This document shows positions 27,310-35,500 of a DNA stretch of 64,000 bases, one piece after another. This stretch comes from Mesostigma viride. Lineage: Eukaryota; Streptophyta; Mesostigmatophyceae; Mesostigmatales; Mesostigmataceae. The notes beneath the pieces were generated by a model. It ran no database searches, was not told where the DNA came from, and worked only from the letters and a program-made list of their open reading frames with translations. The stretch is from positions 996,001 through 1,060,000 of the forward strand of contig RPFO01000702.1 in NCBI GenBank assembly GCA_009746045.1. Reading direction: 5' to 3'. The position numbers and the translations under genes are program-made. The number at the start of each line of letters is the position of its first letter. Position 1 is the first letter of the stretch.

Positions 27310-27881
27310 TATTCCCTCCTGCGTGCAAGTATCAAAACGACAGCAATGCCGGCAATTAGAATAACGCTAGTTTCGCCTAAAGTATCATAACCTCTGTAAC
27401 TGGCAAGTATTGCTGCAACAATTGATGGTATGCCAATATCATTTTTTGTATTTTCTATATAGTATTTTGTCAAATGTGACTGTACTTCGGTGTTTTGTTG
27501 TCCGTATAAAGGCAAGTCGAAACTTGCAATAATTAATAAAACAATAAAAATTACACACAAGGTTAGCGCAAGAAATATTCTAGTTTTACTTACTAACTTA
27601 TAATTCTCATCACCAATTATTTTTACCAGATTAAGCAAAACACACGTAGATAGACAAGCGCCAAGAGCGGTTTCTGTCATCGCTACGTCCGGTGCATCCA
27701 TAAATAGATAACATATTGCAATTACTAAGCTAAAAGCTGACATTAATAGGATAGATTCAATTAAATTTTTAGATACTATTAATCTAAAGCAAATTCCTAT
27801 TAATACGAAAGAACTGATGATAAGAAGTATAAGATTTAATTCCGGCTCTAGTATTGAAGGAATAGAAAAAAATGTAGTCAC
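27309..27881 (-). CDS. DUF4040/MbhD-like subunit (equivalent to the C-terminal part of MrpA)
   Basis: 190 residues, five or six membrane helices. 'LLMSAFSLVIAICYLFMDAPDVAMTETALGA' (in parts, residues 42-73) holds the 'APDVA-TE' motif of MbhD/DUF4040; the C-terminal piece 'ILASYRGYDTLGETSVILIAG' matches the 'RGyDTLgE' motif of MbhE or the MrpA tail. Here the MrpA C-terminal module is a separate gene and no MrpA N-terminal pump is fused to it. ATGA overlap with mrpG (27878-27881). Confidence 0.85.
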   Translation of the reverse strand: MTTFFSIPSILEPELNLILLIISSFVLIGICFRLIVSKNLIESILLMSAFSLVIAICYLFMDAPDVAMTETALGACLSTCVLLNLVKIIGDENYKLVSKTRIFLALTLCVIFIVLLIIASFDLPLYGQQNTEVQSHLTKYYIENTKNDIGIPSIVAAILASYRGYDTLGETSVILIAGIAVVLILARRRE

Positions 27882-28174
27882 TTTATTCTCCCATCTTTAT
27901 CTATTTTATAGAGGACAGAAGCCCTCGCTAGTGCGTGGGTAGACACGGGGTTTAACAGCAAAATTATTAGGGCTATTATTATTAGCTTAAAAGCTGAGCT
28001 GAAATCTGATTGCAGAAAGCTAAGCCCTACAAGGCAAAATGGTATGCCGCAGCACTCAGTTACACCGCTTGCATGAATCTTAGTATAAAAATCACGGAAC
28101 CTTATTAAACCTACAATACCGGAAGCAATAAATCCCAAGCCTATAACTATAAGTATAAAACCAATATATACCAT
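27878..28174 (-). CDS. mrpG: Mrp-type antiporter subunit G
   Basis: About 98-102 residues with three membrane helices. The diagnostic segment 'GIVGLIRFRDFYTKIHASGVT' matches the MrpG/MnhG core 'GxxGLLRFPDxYTRLHA'. I prefer the ATG at 28174 (N-terminus MVYIGF) because GAAG stands upstream and family members start about there; a GTG at 28186 would add four residues. It is the first gene of the antiporter unit. The gene upstream is divergent, so mrpE and mrpF, normally next to mrpG, are not here. Confidence 0.88.
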   Translation of the reverse strand: MVYIGFILIVIGLGFIASGIVGLIRFRDFYTKIHASGVTECCGIPFCLVGLSFLQSDFSSAFKLIIIALIILLLNPVSTHALARASVLYKIDKDGRIK

Positions 28175-28347
28175 ATTTATCTTCACACCAATAATTATGA
28201 ATATCCGTAAAAACTACATTATTTTTTTTTCAAGAACAAGAACTCTATAATTTTTATATTATTTTTTTAATTTTATGCTTAGTGGGTGTCGACTAAAGAG
28301 CTATAAATATAACTATAGGTTAATTAATCAACTCTAGGAGGTTTTGA

Positions 28348-28872
28348 TTGGAAAGGGGAAACATCTCTGAAAATTTTTTAATAAAGGCTGTTGGATTAGA
28401 AAATACAATAATTTCTGGGTATGCAAGTGTATTTAATATCGTTGATAGTCAGAACGATATAGTTCAAAAAGGAGCTTTCGAAGATACAAAGCCGGAAAAT
28501 ATTAAATTACTTTGGCAACATGATACTCTAAAACCAATTGGCATAATAAAGTCATTATATGAGGATGATTATGGCCTAAAAATTGAAGCAGAGATAAATA
28601 ACAGAATTTTACTTGGTAAGGAAACTACCGAACTTGTAAGGCAAAAAGCAATAGATGGTTTGAGTATTGGTTTTTGTGCTAAGGATTTTGAATATGATAA
28701 TCAGGGAGTCAGGTTACTTAAGAAAGTAGATCTTATGGAGATAAGCATCGTAACTTTTCCAGCAAATAGAAATGCTGGAATAATAAATGTTAAAAAACTA
28801 ACTGAACATCCAATTAATCACTCTCTAGAGAGAATTGAGAAATTATTAGAAACACTAATTAATTTGGAATAG
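28348..28872 (+). CDS. GTA/phage HK97-type prohead protease (GTA gene 4 type)
   Basis: 174 residues. Serine protease that matures the HK97-type capsid shell. 'ISGYASVFNIVDSQNDIVQKGAF' region at residues 19-41 and 'LLWQHDTLKPIG' give the catalytic histidine area, and 'GLSIGFCAKDF' gives the serine (about residue 113). Start is TTG with a perfect aggagg six bases upstream, the strongest ribosome site in this part of the window. It opens a seven-gene run ordered as in the Rhodobacter GTA and divergent from the antiporter unit. Confidence 0.9.
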   Translation: MERGNISENFLIKAVGLENTIISGYASVFNIVDSQNDIVQKGAFEDTKPENIKLLWQHDTLKPIGIIKSLYEDDYGLKIEAEINNRILLGKETTELVRQKAIDGLSIGFCAKDFEYDNQGVRLLKKVDLMEISIVTFPANRNAGIINVKKLTEHPINHSLERIEKLLETLINLE

Positions 28873-28880
28873 AGGAGAAT

Positions 28881-29948
28881 ATGGAACTTCAACATAAACA
28901 AATAGAAGCAATTGCCGATAATGTGCAAACTGTTTTAAATAATGAATTACAATCAATAAGCAAGTATAAGGAGCTTGAAAATAAATTTAATAATTTGCAG
29001 AATGCTATATTTAATCCTTTTAGCATCCCTGATTGTAACCCAGAAGAAGAAAAAGCTTTCGGTGACTATTTAAGAAAAGGTATAGTTTCAGAATTTGTTA
29101 CTAAATCTTTAAGTACTACGACAGGTGAAGCCGGAGTGGTAATAGTTAATAATTTAAATAACAAAATAGTTAGTACGGTGAATGCAAAATCAGTTATGCG
29201 GCAACTAGCTTCGATTGAAACAATTTCTACTAGTGCTTTAGATTTTATAATTGAAGATGGTAAGTTTATTTCCGGTTGGATAGGAGAGGCTGAAGCAAGA
29301 GAAGTTACTGAGACTCCAAAACTTAAGAAAAAAACAATTGCTGTCCACGAGTTATATGCTCAGCCAAAGGCGACTCAGAAATTAATTGACGATTCAGCTA
29401 TAGACATTAATTCATGGTTGGCAGAAAGGTTAGCAGATAGTTTTATCAAAGCTGAGAATGAGGCATTTATTACCGGAGATGGAGATAAGAAGCCATTTGG
29501 GATACTAACTAATGAAGACATTACAAGAATAGATACAGGTAATGCGGTAACGCCTGACATATTGCTTAAATTAATTAATGCTCTTGATGAAGAGCATATA
29601 GCTAATGCCAGTTTTTTGATGAATAGGTCAACACTTGCCTCGATCCAAGGCTTAAAAGATGAAAATGGTAGATTTATCTGGCAACAATCTCTATCAGAAC
29701 CTTTAAAACAAACTATTTTTGGCATTCCTGTTTTTTGCAGTGCCCATATGCCAAACGTTGGAGAAAATAAGCTAGCAATAGTTATCGGTGATTTTAAAGC
29801 AGCGTATAAAATAGTAGATAGAGCAGGTATTGGGATAATGCGGGACCCTTATACCGATAAGCCATTTATAAAATTTTATGCCGTAAAAAGGGTAGGGGGT
29901 GACGTAATTGCACCGTCTGCTTTAAAATTTGCCAAATTTTCAGCTTGA
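28881..29948 (+). CDS. GTA/phage HK97-type major capsid protein (GTA gene 5 type)
   Basis: 355 residues. An N-terminal coiled-coil delta domain (1-60) is followed by the HK97 fold: 'FGDYLRKGI', 'TTTGEAGVVIVNNLNNKIV' (about 80-98), 'EDGKFISGWIGEAEAREVTE', 'ENEAFITGDGDKKPFGIL' and the A-domain 'FIKFYAVKRVGGDVIAPSA' at the C-terminus. These are the GTA g5 landmarks. Frame is intact over full length, which suggests selection for function rather than a decaying prophage. Confidence 0.94.
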   Translation: MELQHKQIEAIADNVQTVLNNELQSISKYKELENKFNNLQNAIFNPFSIPDCNPEEEKAFGDYLRKGIVSEFVTKSLSTTTGEAGVVIVNNLNNKIVSTVNAKSVMRQLASIETISTSALDFIIEDGKFISGWIGEAEAREVTETPKLKKKTIAVHELYAQPKATQKLIDDSAIDINSWLAERLADSFIKAENEAFITGDGDKKPFGILTNEDITRIDTGNAVTPDILLKLINALDEEHIANASFLMNRSTLASIQGLKDENGRFIWQQSLSEPLKQTIFGIPVFCSAHMPNVGENKLAIVIGDFKAAYKIVDRAGIGIMRDPYTDKPFIKFYAVKRVGGDVIAPSALKFAKFSA

Positions 29949-29957
29949 AACTTTTTT

Positions 29958-30485
29958 ATGCAAAATAACGTCACTTATAAAATTTTATCAGTTGAAGAAA
30001 GAGAAATATGGCCTCTTGAAGAAGTGAAAAACTATTTACGGGTTTCTCATAAGAACGACGATAAATTAATTGCTAACCTTATTAGCTCAGCGGTAATTAC
30101 TGCTGAGCAGTTTTTAGCGTTAAGTTTTTGTATAAAAAAAATTACGTGCTTAATAGATAAAACTCCTAGTTATGTAAGGCTAAAACATATACCCGTTGCT
30201 TCCCTAACAAAGGCCTTTCTTCTTAATGGGGAAGATAAAAAAGATATTACCGAAGATTTTGGCTACGTTGAGGATAATAGGCAGAAAATATGGATTAAGC
30301 AGAAATATTTATCTCAGAAAGTTGAAATCAATTATGAGGCAGGATTGGGAGATAAAATTCCCCAGCCTATCTTGCAAGGAGTTCTAACGCATATAGGTAT
30401 GATGTATGATTTTGGCGAGAATTCAGCAAATATTTTGTCCGAAATAAAAAATATATACATGCCGTACCGGTCTCTTAAAATTTAA
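29958..30485 (+). CDS. GTA head-tail connector/adaptor protein (g6 type)
   Basis: 175 residues. 'WPLEEVKNYLRVSHKNDDKLIANLISSAVITAEQFL' (in parts, residues 18-54) is the signature of gp6/gp8-like connector proteins, which bind the portal ring. The C-terminal 'PQPILQGVLTHIGMMYD' is also typical. Nine bases after the capsid gene, with the same order as in alphaproteobacterial GTAs. Confidence 0.83.
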   Translation: MQNNVTYKILSVEEREIWPLEEVKNYLRVSHKNDDKLIANLISSAVITAEQFLALSFCIKKITCLIDKTPSYVRLKHIPVASLTKAFLLNGEDKKDITEDFGYVEDNRQKIWIKQKYLSQKVEINYEAGLGDKIPQPILQGVLTHIGMMYDFGENSANILSEIKNIYMPYRSLKI

Positions 30486-30499
30486 ATACTTAGCTTTAT

Positions 30500-30841
30500 A
30501 TGACCAAGAATAAAAAAACATTCATAGCTAAATTAGCTCATAATATTAATTTTCTAGAAAATGTTGCGGACTCCTCTTCTGCTGATCCGGTCTGGCAGGA
30601 AAAATACAATTGTTTTGCAGAAATTATACCTCTTAGTGACTGTAAATATATGGCAATTGAGGGAATGAATTTCGGTAACTTAATTACTGAGGAATATTAT
30701 TTATTTAAAATCAGATATATGGATGGTTTAACCAAGGCTTTGCGAATCTCTTTTCGTCGTAAGTTATACTCGATTAAACGTATAATTAATATTGGCGAAA
30801 AAAACAGGTTTCTAAATATTATAGCTCTTGAAATTTTATAA
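30500..30841 (+). CDS. GTA head-tail joining (stopper) protein, g7 type
   Basis: 113 residues, mostly beta strand by pattern. 'DPVWQEKYNCFAEIIPLSD' and 'YLFKIRYMDGLTKALRISFRRKLYSIKRIINIGEKNRFLNIIALE' (in parts) match the SPP1 gp16-like head closure family, where 'F.gr.Y.I..I.n.de...yl.l.c' is the core. The assignment rests on this pattern plus position between g6 and g8. Confidence 0.78.
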   Translation: MTKNKKTFIAKLAHNINFLENVADSSSADPVWQEKYNCFAEIIPLSDCKYMAIEGMNFGNLITEEYYLFKIRYMDGLTKALRISFRRKLYSIKRIINIGEKNRFLNIIALEIL

Positions 30842-30850
30842 AGAGGGCAA

Positions 30851-31258
30851 ATGTCATTAGATTTTATTCATACATTTCAGCTAAAGATTCTCAATAATCT
30901 AGAAACTTTGGTTAGGGAACATGTAAATCAAGTATATATATCAGTCATAGAGGATGGTAATTATCCTTTTATTTCGATTAATCTCGTAAAACTCGAAAAT
31001 TACTCAAAAGCTTTGCAATTTATATATTTATTAGAATTTGAAATTTGTATTTTTTCGAAAGATAAAAATAAAAAGAGCTTGATTAATATCAGTAAGCTGG
31101 TTGAGCAGCTTCTACTGCCAGATAACCTTAAAATTCCAAGTTACATAGTTGCGGGTATAAAACTAAATCAGCTTGTCTTTAGCGAGGCCCGAGACCTTGT
31201 CCATAATAAGCTAACTATGCTCTATAAAACGATGATAAAAAAAGAATTAATAGAATGA
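30851..31258 (+). CDS. GTA tail terminator-like protein (g8 type, DUF3168-like)
   Basis: 135 residues. 'VYISVIEDGNYPFISINLVKLENY' region near 27-50 and 'FEICIFSKDKNKKSLINISKLVEQLL' (in parts) resemble DUF3168 tail completion proteins ('P.v.iG......h...f.l.v.s...g...a..ia..i...L'). Its stop overlaps the start of the next gene as ATGA (31255-31258). In intact GTAs the next genes would be the tail tube, chaperone and tape measure genes, which are missing here. Confidence 0.72.
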   Translation: MSLDFIHTFQLKILNNLETLVREHVNQVYISVIEDGNYPFISINLVKLENYSKALQFIYLLEFEICIFSKDKNKKSLINISKLVEQLLLPDNLKIPSYIVAGIKLNQLVFSEARDLVHNKLTMLYKTMIKKELIE

Positions 31259-31851
31259 GTTTTCATGAAGTTTTATTTCCATCATGCTGCGAGGTATTTC
31301 TAGTAGGAAGATCGTTATTTTCTACTTCAAAAATTATTTGTGCTTCCGGTAAAGAAATCAGAAACCTTGATCAGGAGTACCATAGAGGGCAATATTTCTT
31401 GAAAGATTGCTTTTTATCCAAAAATGAATTTTGGCTGTTTAACAATTTTTTTAAAGCAAGAAGAGGGAGCCGATTTGCTTTTCTACTACGGGATAATGCT
31501 GATTTTTTCGTTCAAAAGCAATCACTTGGTGTAAGTGATGGGATTAAGAAAGATTTTCAACTTTGTAAAATTTATCAGGATGAGAAATACCCATATATCA
31601 GAAAAATTACTAAAATTAAAAGAGATAGCTTAAAATTATATGCAGGAGAAGATGAGATTCAGGAATACCAACTTAATGAAAACAACGGAATAGTGATCCT
31701 TCCTGATGCATTGGTAAAGGATAGAACTTTATATGCTACTTTTGAGTTCTACTTAGTTGTTAGGTTCTCCGAAGATAGTTTTGATTATCAACCAAAATCA
31801 GATGGAACTATAGAAATATTAAACCTTTCACTAATAGAGGTATTTGAATGA
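31255..31851 (+). CDS. GTA g12-type distal tail protein (DUF2460)
   Basis: 198 residues. 'FNNFFKARRGSRFAFLLRDNADF' region (about residues 60-82) is the DUF2460 hallmark, and the start 'MSFHEVLFPSCCEVFLVG' matches the family opening 'F-HEV-FP'. The protein forms the distal tail or baseplate ring. Translationally coupled both to the g8-type gene before it and to the g13-type gene after it by four-base overlaps. Confidence 0.86.
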   Translation: MSFHEVLFPSCCEVFLVGRSLFSTSKIICASGKEIRNLDQEYHRGQYFLKDCFLSKNEFWLFNNFFKARRGSRFAFLLRDNADFFVQKQSLGVSDGIKKDFQLCKIYQDEKYPYIRKITKIKRDSLKLYAGEDEIQEYQLNENNGIVILPDALVKDRTLYATFEFYLVVRFSEDSFDYQPKSDGTIEILNLSLIEVFE

Positions 31852-32669
31852 GAGGAAATAATCATAACTTTTCCACGAGGCATGACAAATTGGTAAACTC
31901 TAGATATGAGGTTAGTTTTACCTATTTATACGAAATATATTTATTCTCAGGAGCAGTTTTAAAATTAAATTCTTCAGGCCAAGAAATTATAGCAAATAAC
32001 GAAAAATTTTTACCATTTTCATCAATCATCTTAATTAAAGGGGAATTTAACGATTCTGCTGAAAATGAGATTAATTTAACAGGAATTTTTGAAATAAATG
32101 GTATTACCAGAAAAATAAATTTGGTAGGATGTAAAATAAAAATCTCCTATTATTATGATAAAGTACTATTTCCATTAGTAACTTATTTTATTACAGAATT
32201 TGTAAAAAATGATTTAGATTTTACTTTAAAATGTGAACCGGAAACAGTTAAATACAATCAGTCATTACTTCTGCTTTATAGCAAAACATGTCGAGCAAAT
32301 TTGGGTGATAGTAAATGTGGCATCGATATTAGCAGGTATAGGAAGTCATACGGAATTCAATCTATCAAATCCCGCATTATTAGCGTCTCAGGTATGGATC
32401 TAACCAACGGATATTATAACTTGGGGAGTGCTCTATTTATTACTGGAACAGGGGAAAATATTAATTTTAGGATAATTGCTCATTATAATAACCAAATTAC
32501 ATTAGAGGAAGAAGTTTATGAGGATTTATTAAAACATAAAGAAGTAAGCTTAGTGCCAAGTTGTGATAAAAACTTTAGAACTTGTTGCAATAAGTTCAAT
32601 AATGCAGTAAATTTCAGGGGAGAACCAACAATAACTGAACATAGTTTTTTTAAGAATAATGTGCGATAA
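31848..32669 (+). CDS. GTA g13-type tail hub protein (DUF2163/BR0599-like)
   Basis: 273 residues. 'YSKTCRANLGDSKCGID' near residue 145 and the cysteine-rich C-terminal 'CDKNFRTCCNKFNNAVNFRG' are typical of DUF2163 with the phage BR0599 tail, which in GTA g13 hold an iron-sulfur or zinc centre. Full length compared with g13. Genes g14 (NlpC/P60 peptidase) and g15 (fibre), which normally follow, are not in the window. Confidence 0.86.
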   Translation: MRGNNHNFSTRHDKLVNSRYEVSFTYLYEIYLFSGAVLKLNSSGQEIIANNEKFLPFSSIILIKGEFNDSAENEINLTGIFEINGITRKINLVGCKIKISYYYDKVLFPLVTYFITEFVKNDLDFTLKCEPETVKYNQSLLLLYSKTCRANLGDSKCGIDISRYRKSYGIQSIKSRIISVSGMDLTNGYYNLGSALFITGTGENINFRIIAHYNNQITLEEEVYEDLLKHKEVSLVPSCDKNFRTCCNKFNNAVNFRGEPTITEHSFFKNNVR

Positions 32670-32835
32670 ACAAACGATAAGGTGTTTTTTTTCTGGCTTT
32701 TTTAGTGTTTTTAGATTTGTATATACTAAATCGGTGTTATCGAAACCTCGAGATATTGTTACTTATGTTTTCAAAGTTGAAGATTATATTGATATTGCTT
32801 ATAAAAGCTTAAGAAATAACCATGAAAGAAACTAA
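32659..32835 (+). CDS. Possible small gene overlapping the g13-type stop
   Basis: A 58-codon frame starting with an ATG inside the last codons of the g13-type gene (ATGTGCGATAA, so the stop TAA lies 10 bases after the ATG) and ending 14 bases into the DUF2335 gene. The start-in-stop layout copies the coupling used by the other GTA genes. The product begins MCDKQTIRCFF and has a hydrophobic F-rich first half; I see no match to g14. A frame this short can arise by chance in AT-rich DNA. Confidence 0.28.
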   Translation: MCDKQTIRCFFSGFFSVFRFVYTKSVLSKPRDIVTYVFKVEDYIDIAYKSLRNNHERN

Positions 32836-33313
32836 AAAATTTTTTGATGCTAACGGCCTGAACAAGGGCTATAGTAAGGCATTATTTAGCAAGACGTCTA
32901 ATTTAGCTGTAAGTAGCAGTAGCCAGTATAAACATATTATGCCGCCATTAGATGTCATGGCTGCATATGAAGAAATTAGTCCTGGGACTATAAAAAAAAT
33001 TATTGAAATGGCGCAGAAAGAACAGAATTATCGCCATTCTATTGAACTACTTAATGTTGAAAAATACGATAGAGCAGTTAAATTTGGGAAGATATGCGGA
33101 GTTGCTTTAATAGGGATTATTGCCATGACAGTTCTCATTTTAGCATTCGGTGGGCATTATATGATCGCCTCTGTCTTTTTCTTGTCTGCTTTCGCTATGA
33201 TTGGTGGTATATCTTTTTTTCAGTCCGATAAAAGATATAAAAATAAAGTTTTTCATAAAAATTTTGATCAAAAAAATAGAGTGCATAACCATAAGGCACG
33301 AAGCAATAATTAA
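32822..33313 (+). CDS. DUF2335 membrane protein
   Basis: 163 residues. 'PGTIKKIIEMAQKEQNYRHS' (about 57-76) followed by two membrane helices (about 92-132) and a basic C-terminus is the DUF2335 layout. The role of the family is unknown; members are scattered among phage-bearing and symbiotic bacteria. It lies between the GTA cluster and der, on the same strand, so it could belong to either unit. Confidence 0.75.
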   Translation: MKETKKFFDANGLNKGYSKALFSKTSNLAVSSSSQYKHIMPPLDVMAAYEEISPGTIKKIIEMAQKEQNYRHSIELLNVEKYDRAVKFGKICGVALIGIIAMTVLILAFGGHYMIASVFFLSAFAMIGGISFFQSDKRYKNKVFHKNFDQKNRVHNHKARSNN

Positions 33314-33371
33314 GTAATATATAATCGTTTTTAAAACGATAAAAAATGGTCCTTTAGCATTTAAAATAATT

Positions 33372-34718
33372 ATGGATAAAAAACTAGTTGCGTTGGTTGG
33401 AAGGCCAAATGTTGGGAAGTCTACTTTATTTAATAGGCTTAGTATTAGGAAAAAAGCAATAGTTCATGATCTTCCAGGGGTAACAAGAGACAGAAAATAT
33501 GCAGATGCCAAGATTGGGCCGATGTTATTTAGGGTAGTTGATACCCCTGGTCTTGAAGAATCAGAAGAAGGGCAGTTAGAATATCGAATGATGCAACAAA
33601 CTATGCAAGCCATAATCGATGCGGATCTAGTTTGTCTAATTGTTGATAACATATCTGGAGTAACACCTGCTGATAAATTTTTTGCTAATTTTATTAGAAA
33701 ATATAGTAAAAATTATATAGTTATAGCTAATAAATCAGAAAAAAAATTTACTCATGATAAAGAATTTTATAGCTTAGGTTTTGGTGTGCCAGTACCTATT
33801 TCTGCCGAACATGGTCAGGGTCTTGCTGATTTATATGAGGCAATTGCAGCTAAAATAGACACAGAAGATGTTGTAAAAATTTCTAATCCACAAACTTCTG
33901 ATTCAGTCCAGATAGTTATAGTAGGTAGACCAAATGCCGGAAAATCAACATTTATTAATGCCATTTTGGGAGAAGAAAGGCTAATTACCGGCCCAGAAGC
34001 TGGTATTACTAGAGAATCTATAGAAATAGAGTGGAAGTATAAGAATCATAATTTAAAGCTTATAGATACAGCGGGTCTTAGGAAAAAAGCAAATGTTACT
34101 AAGAGCTTAGAAAAATTATCTACGGGCGATACTATAGGTAGTATCAAATTTGCCAATACTGTTATTTTAATGCTAGATGCTACAATTGCTTTAGAACAAC
34201 AAGACTTATCTATTGCTAACTACGTAATTGAAGAAGGTAGAAGCCTAGTAATTGCAGTCAATAAATGGGATCTAATAACATTAAGGCGAAATTATGAAGA
34301 AGAATTTACCTATAAGCTAGAAAAATTTCTTCCTCAAGTAAAAGGCATTCCAGTGGTTTTCATTTCTGCGATAAATCAGCATAAAACTAATGAAGTATTA
34401 GATAGAGCTGTAGAAATGTATGATTTATGGAATAAAAAAATACCAACAAGTAAACTTAATGATTGGCTTGCGTTTGCTACTGAAACTCATCAATTACCTC
34501 TTCAGAAAAAATTGGGAAGAAGAGTTAGGCTTAAATATGTTACACAGATTAAAACACGTCCCCCGACTTTTAAATTCTTTTCGAATGATCCTGATAGTAT
34601 TACCGAAGCTTATACTAAATATTTGCTCAATTCCTTGCGAGAGAATTTTTCCATGCCTGGTGTGCCGATAAGAATGTATTTTTCTAAAACTGATAATCCT
34701 TATAGTACAAAGAAATAA
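33372..34718 (+). CDS. der: Ribosome biogenesis GTPase Der (EngA)
   Basis: Tandem-GTPase that acts in 50S subunit assembly. Two G domains: 'GRPNVGKSTLFN' (residues 10-21) with 'DTPGLE' and 'NKSE', and 'GRPNAGKSTFIN' (about 183-194) with 'DTAGLRKKA' and 'NKWD', followed by the KH-like C-terminal domain ending 'GVPIRMYF'. 448 residues is full length. The first NKxD reads NKSE, an acceptable variant. Confidence 0.97.
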   Translation: MDKKLVALVGRPNVGKSTLFNRLSIRKKAIVHDLPGVTRDRKYADAKIGPMLFRVVDTPGLEESEEGQLEYRMMQQTMQAIIDADLVCLIVDNISGVTPADKFFANFIRKYSKNYIVIANKSEKKFTHDKEFYSLGFGVPVPISAEHGQGLADLYEAIAAKIDTEDVVKISNPQTSDSVQIVIVGRPNAGKSTFINAILGEERLITGPEAGITRESIEIEWKYKNHNLKLIDTAGLRKKANVTKSLEKLSTGDTIGSIKFANTVILMLDATIALEQQDLSIANYVIEEGRSLVIAVNKWDLITLRRNYEEEFTYKLEKFLPQVKGIPVVFISAINQHKTNEVLDRAVEMYDLWNKKIPTSKLNDWLAFATETHQLPLQKKLGRRVRLKYVTQIKTRPPTFKFFSNDPDSITEAYTKYLLNSLRENFSMPGVPIRMYFSKTDNPYSTKK

Positions 34719-34804
34719 CTACTTGGCTATGTGCTTGTAGTGTTGACAAGAGAAGCCTACGTGATAGCATTAAGCATTAGTAGAATGGTATTACTAAGAG
34801 CATT

Positions 34805-35500
34805 ATGGCAAAAAAAATATTACTTACAAGATCTGAAGAAGATAATAATTATTTAAGGCATATTCTTGTTCCAAAGGGTTATACTTGTATAGACTTAAGT
34901 TTAATTGAACATGTCAACCTGCCTTTTAACATAACGGTCCTTGAGGATTTTACCGATATAATTGTTACAAGTAAAAGAGCTGCAAACCTTTTGCCTGTTG
35001 ATGAAGGCACAAAAAATGTATGGGTAGTAGGGGCTACCAGTGCAGAAATAGCTAGGCAAAAAGGTTATAATGTTCAATACGTCGCTTACTCGGCAACCGA
35101 ACTTACAGACAAATTACCTCGTAATATCTATAACCATGCCATTTATCTTTCCAGTAATATGATTAGTACTAAGATGCCGCATGGAATTAAAATGATAAAT
35201 GTTTACAAGGTGAGATATAAAGATAATTTATCAGAGAAGGAGATTCAAATACTAAAAAGTGGTTTGGATTATATTCCCCTATATTCAGAAAATTGCGCAA
35301 AAACCCTGATAAAATTAATATTAGTAAATGATTTATTGAAATATATAGAAAATTCAGTAATTATTGCTATAAGTTCGAAGGTAGAGAAGCTGCTAATGGA
35401 TTATTTTAGACAAATTGTGACTTGCGATTATGCGGATCAAATCCTGGAAAAATTAGAGAATTATGACCTCAACAGAAAATATCAAAAAGAAAAAGTATGA
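34805..35500 (+). CDS. hemD: Uroporphyrinogen-III synthase HemD
   Basis: Closes and inverts ring D of hydroxymethylbilane to give uroporphyrinogen III. The family is weakly conserved; visible landmarks are 'ILLTRSEEDNNYL' at the N-terminus, 'DIIVTSKRAANLL' (about 59-71), 'VVGATSAEIARQKGYN' (about 76-91) and 'VIIAISSKVEKLL' near 190. 231 residues is normal. The following two genes are the usual alphaproteobacterial neighbours of hemD, which supports the call. Confidence 0.84.
   Translation: MAKKILLTRSEEDNNYLRHILVPKGYTCIDLSLIEHVNLPFNITVLEDFTDIIVTSKRAANLLPVDEGTKNVWVVGATSAEIARQKGYNVQYVAYSATELTDKLPRNIYNHAIYLSSNMISTKMPHGIKMINVYKVRYKDNLSEKEIQILKSGLDYIPLYSENCAKTLIKLILVNDLLKYIENSVIIAISSKVEKLLMDYFRQIVTCDYADQILEKLENYDLNRKYQKEKV

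Noticed and set aside
32670-32821. Remnant of GTA gene 14 (NlpC/P60 peptidase)
   Set aside because: Translation in all forward frames shows no NlpC/P60 cysteine or histidine motif.
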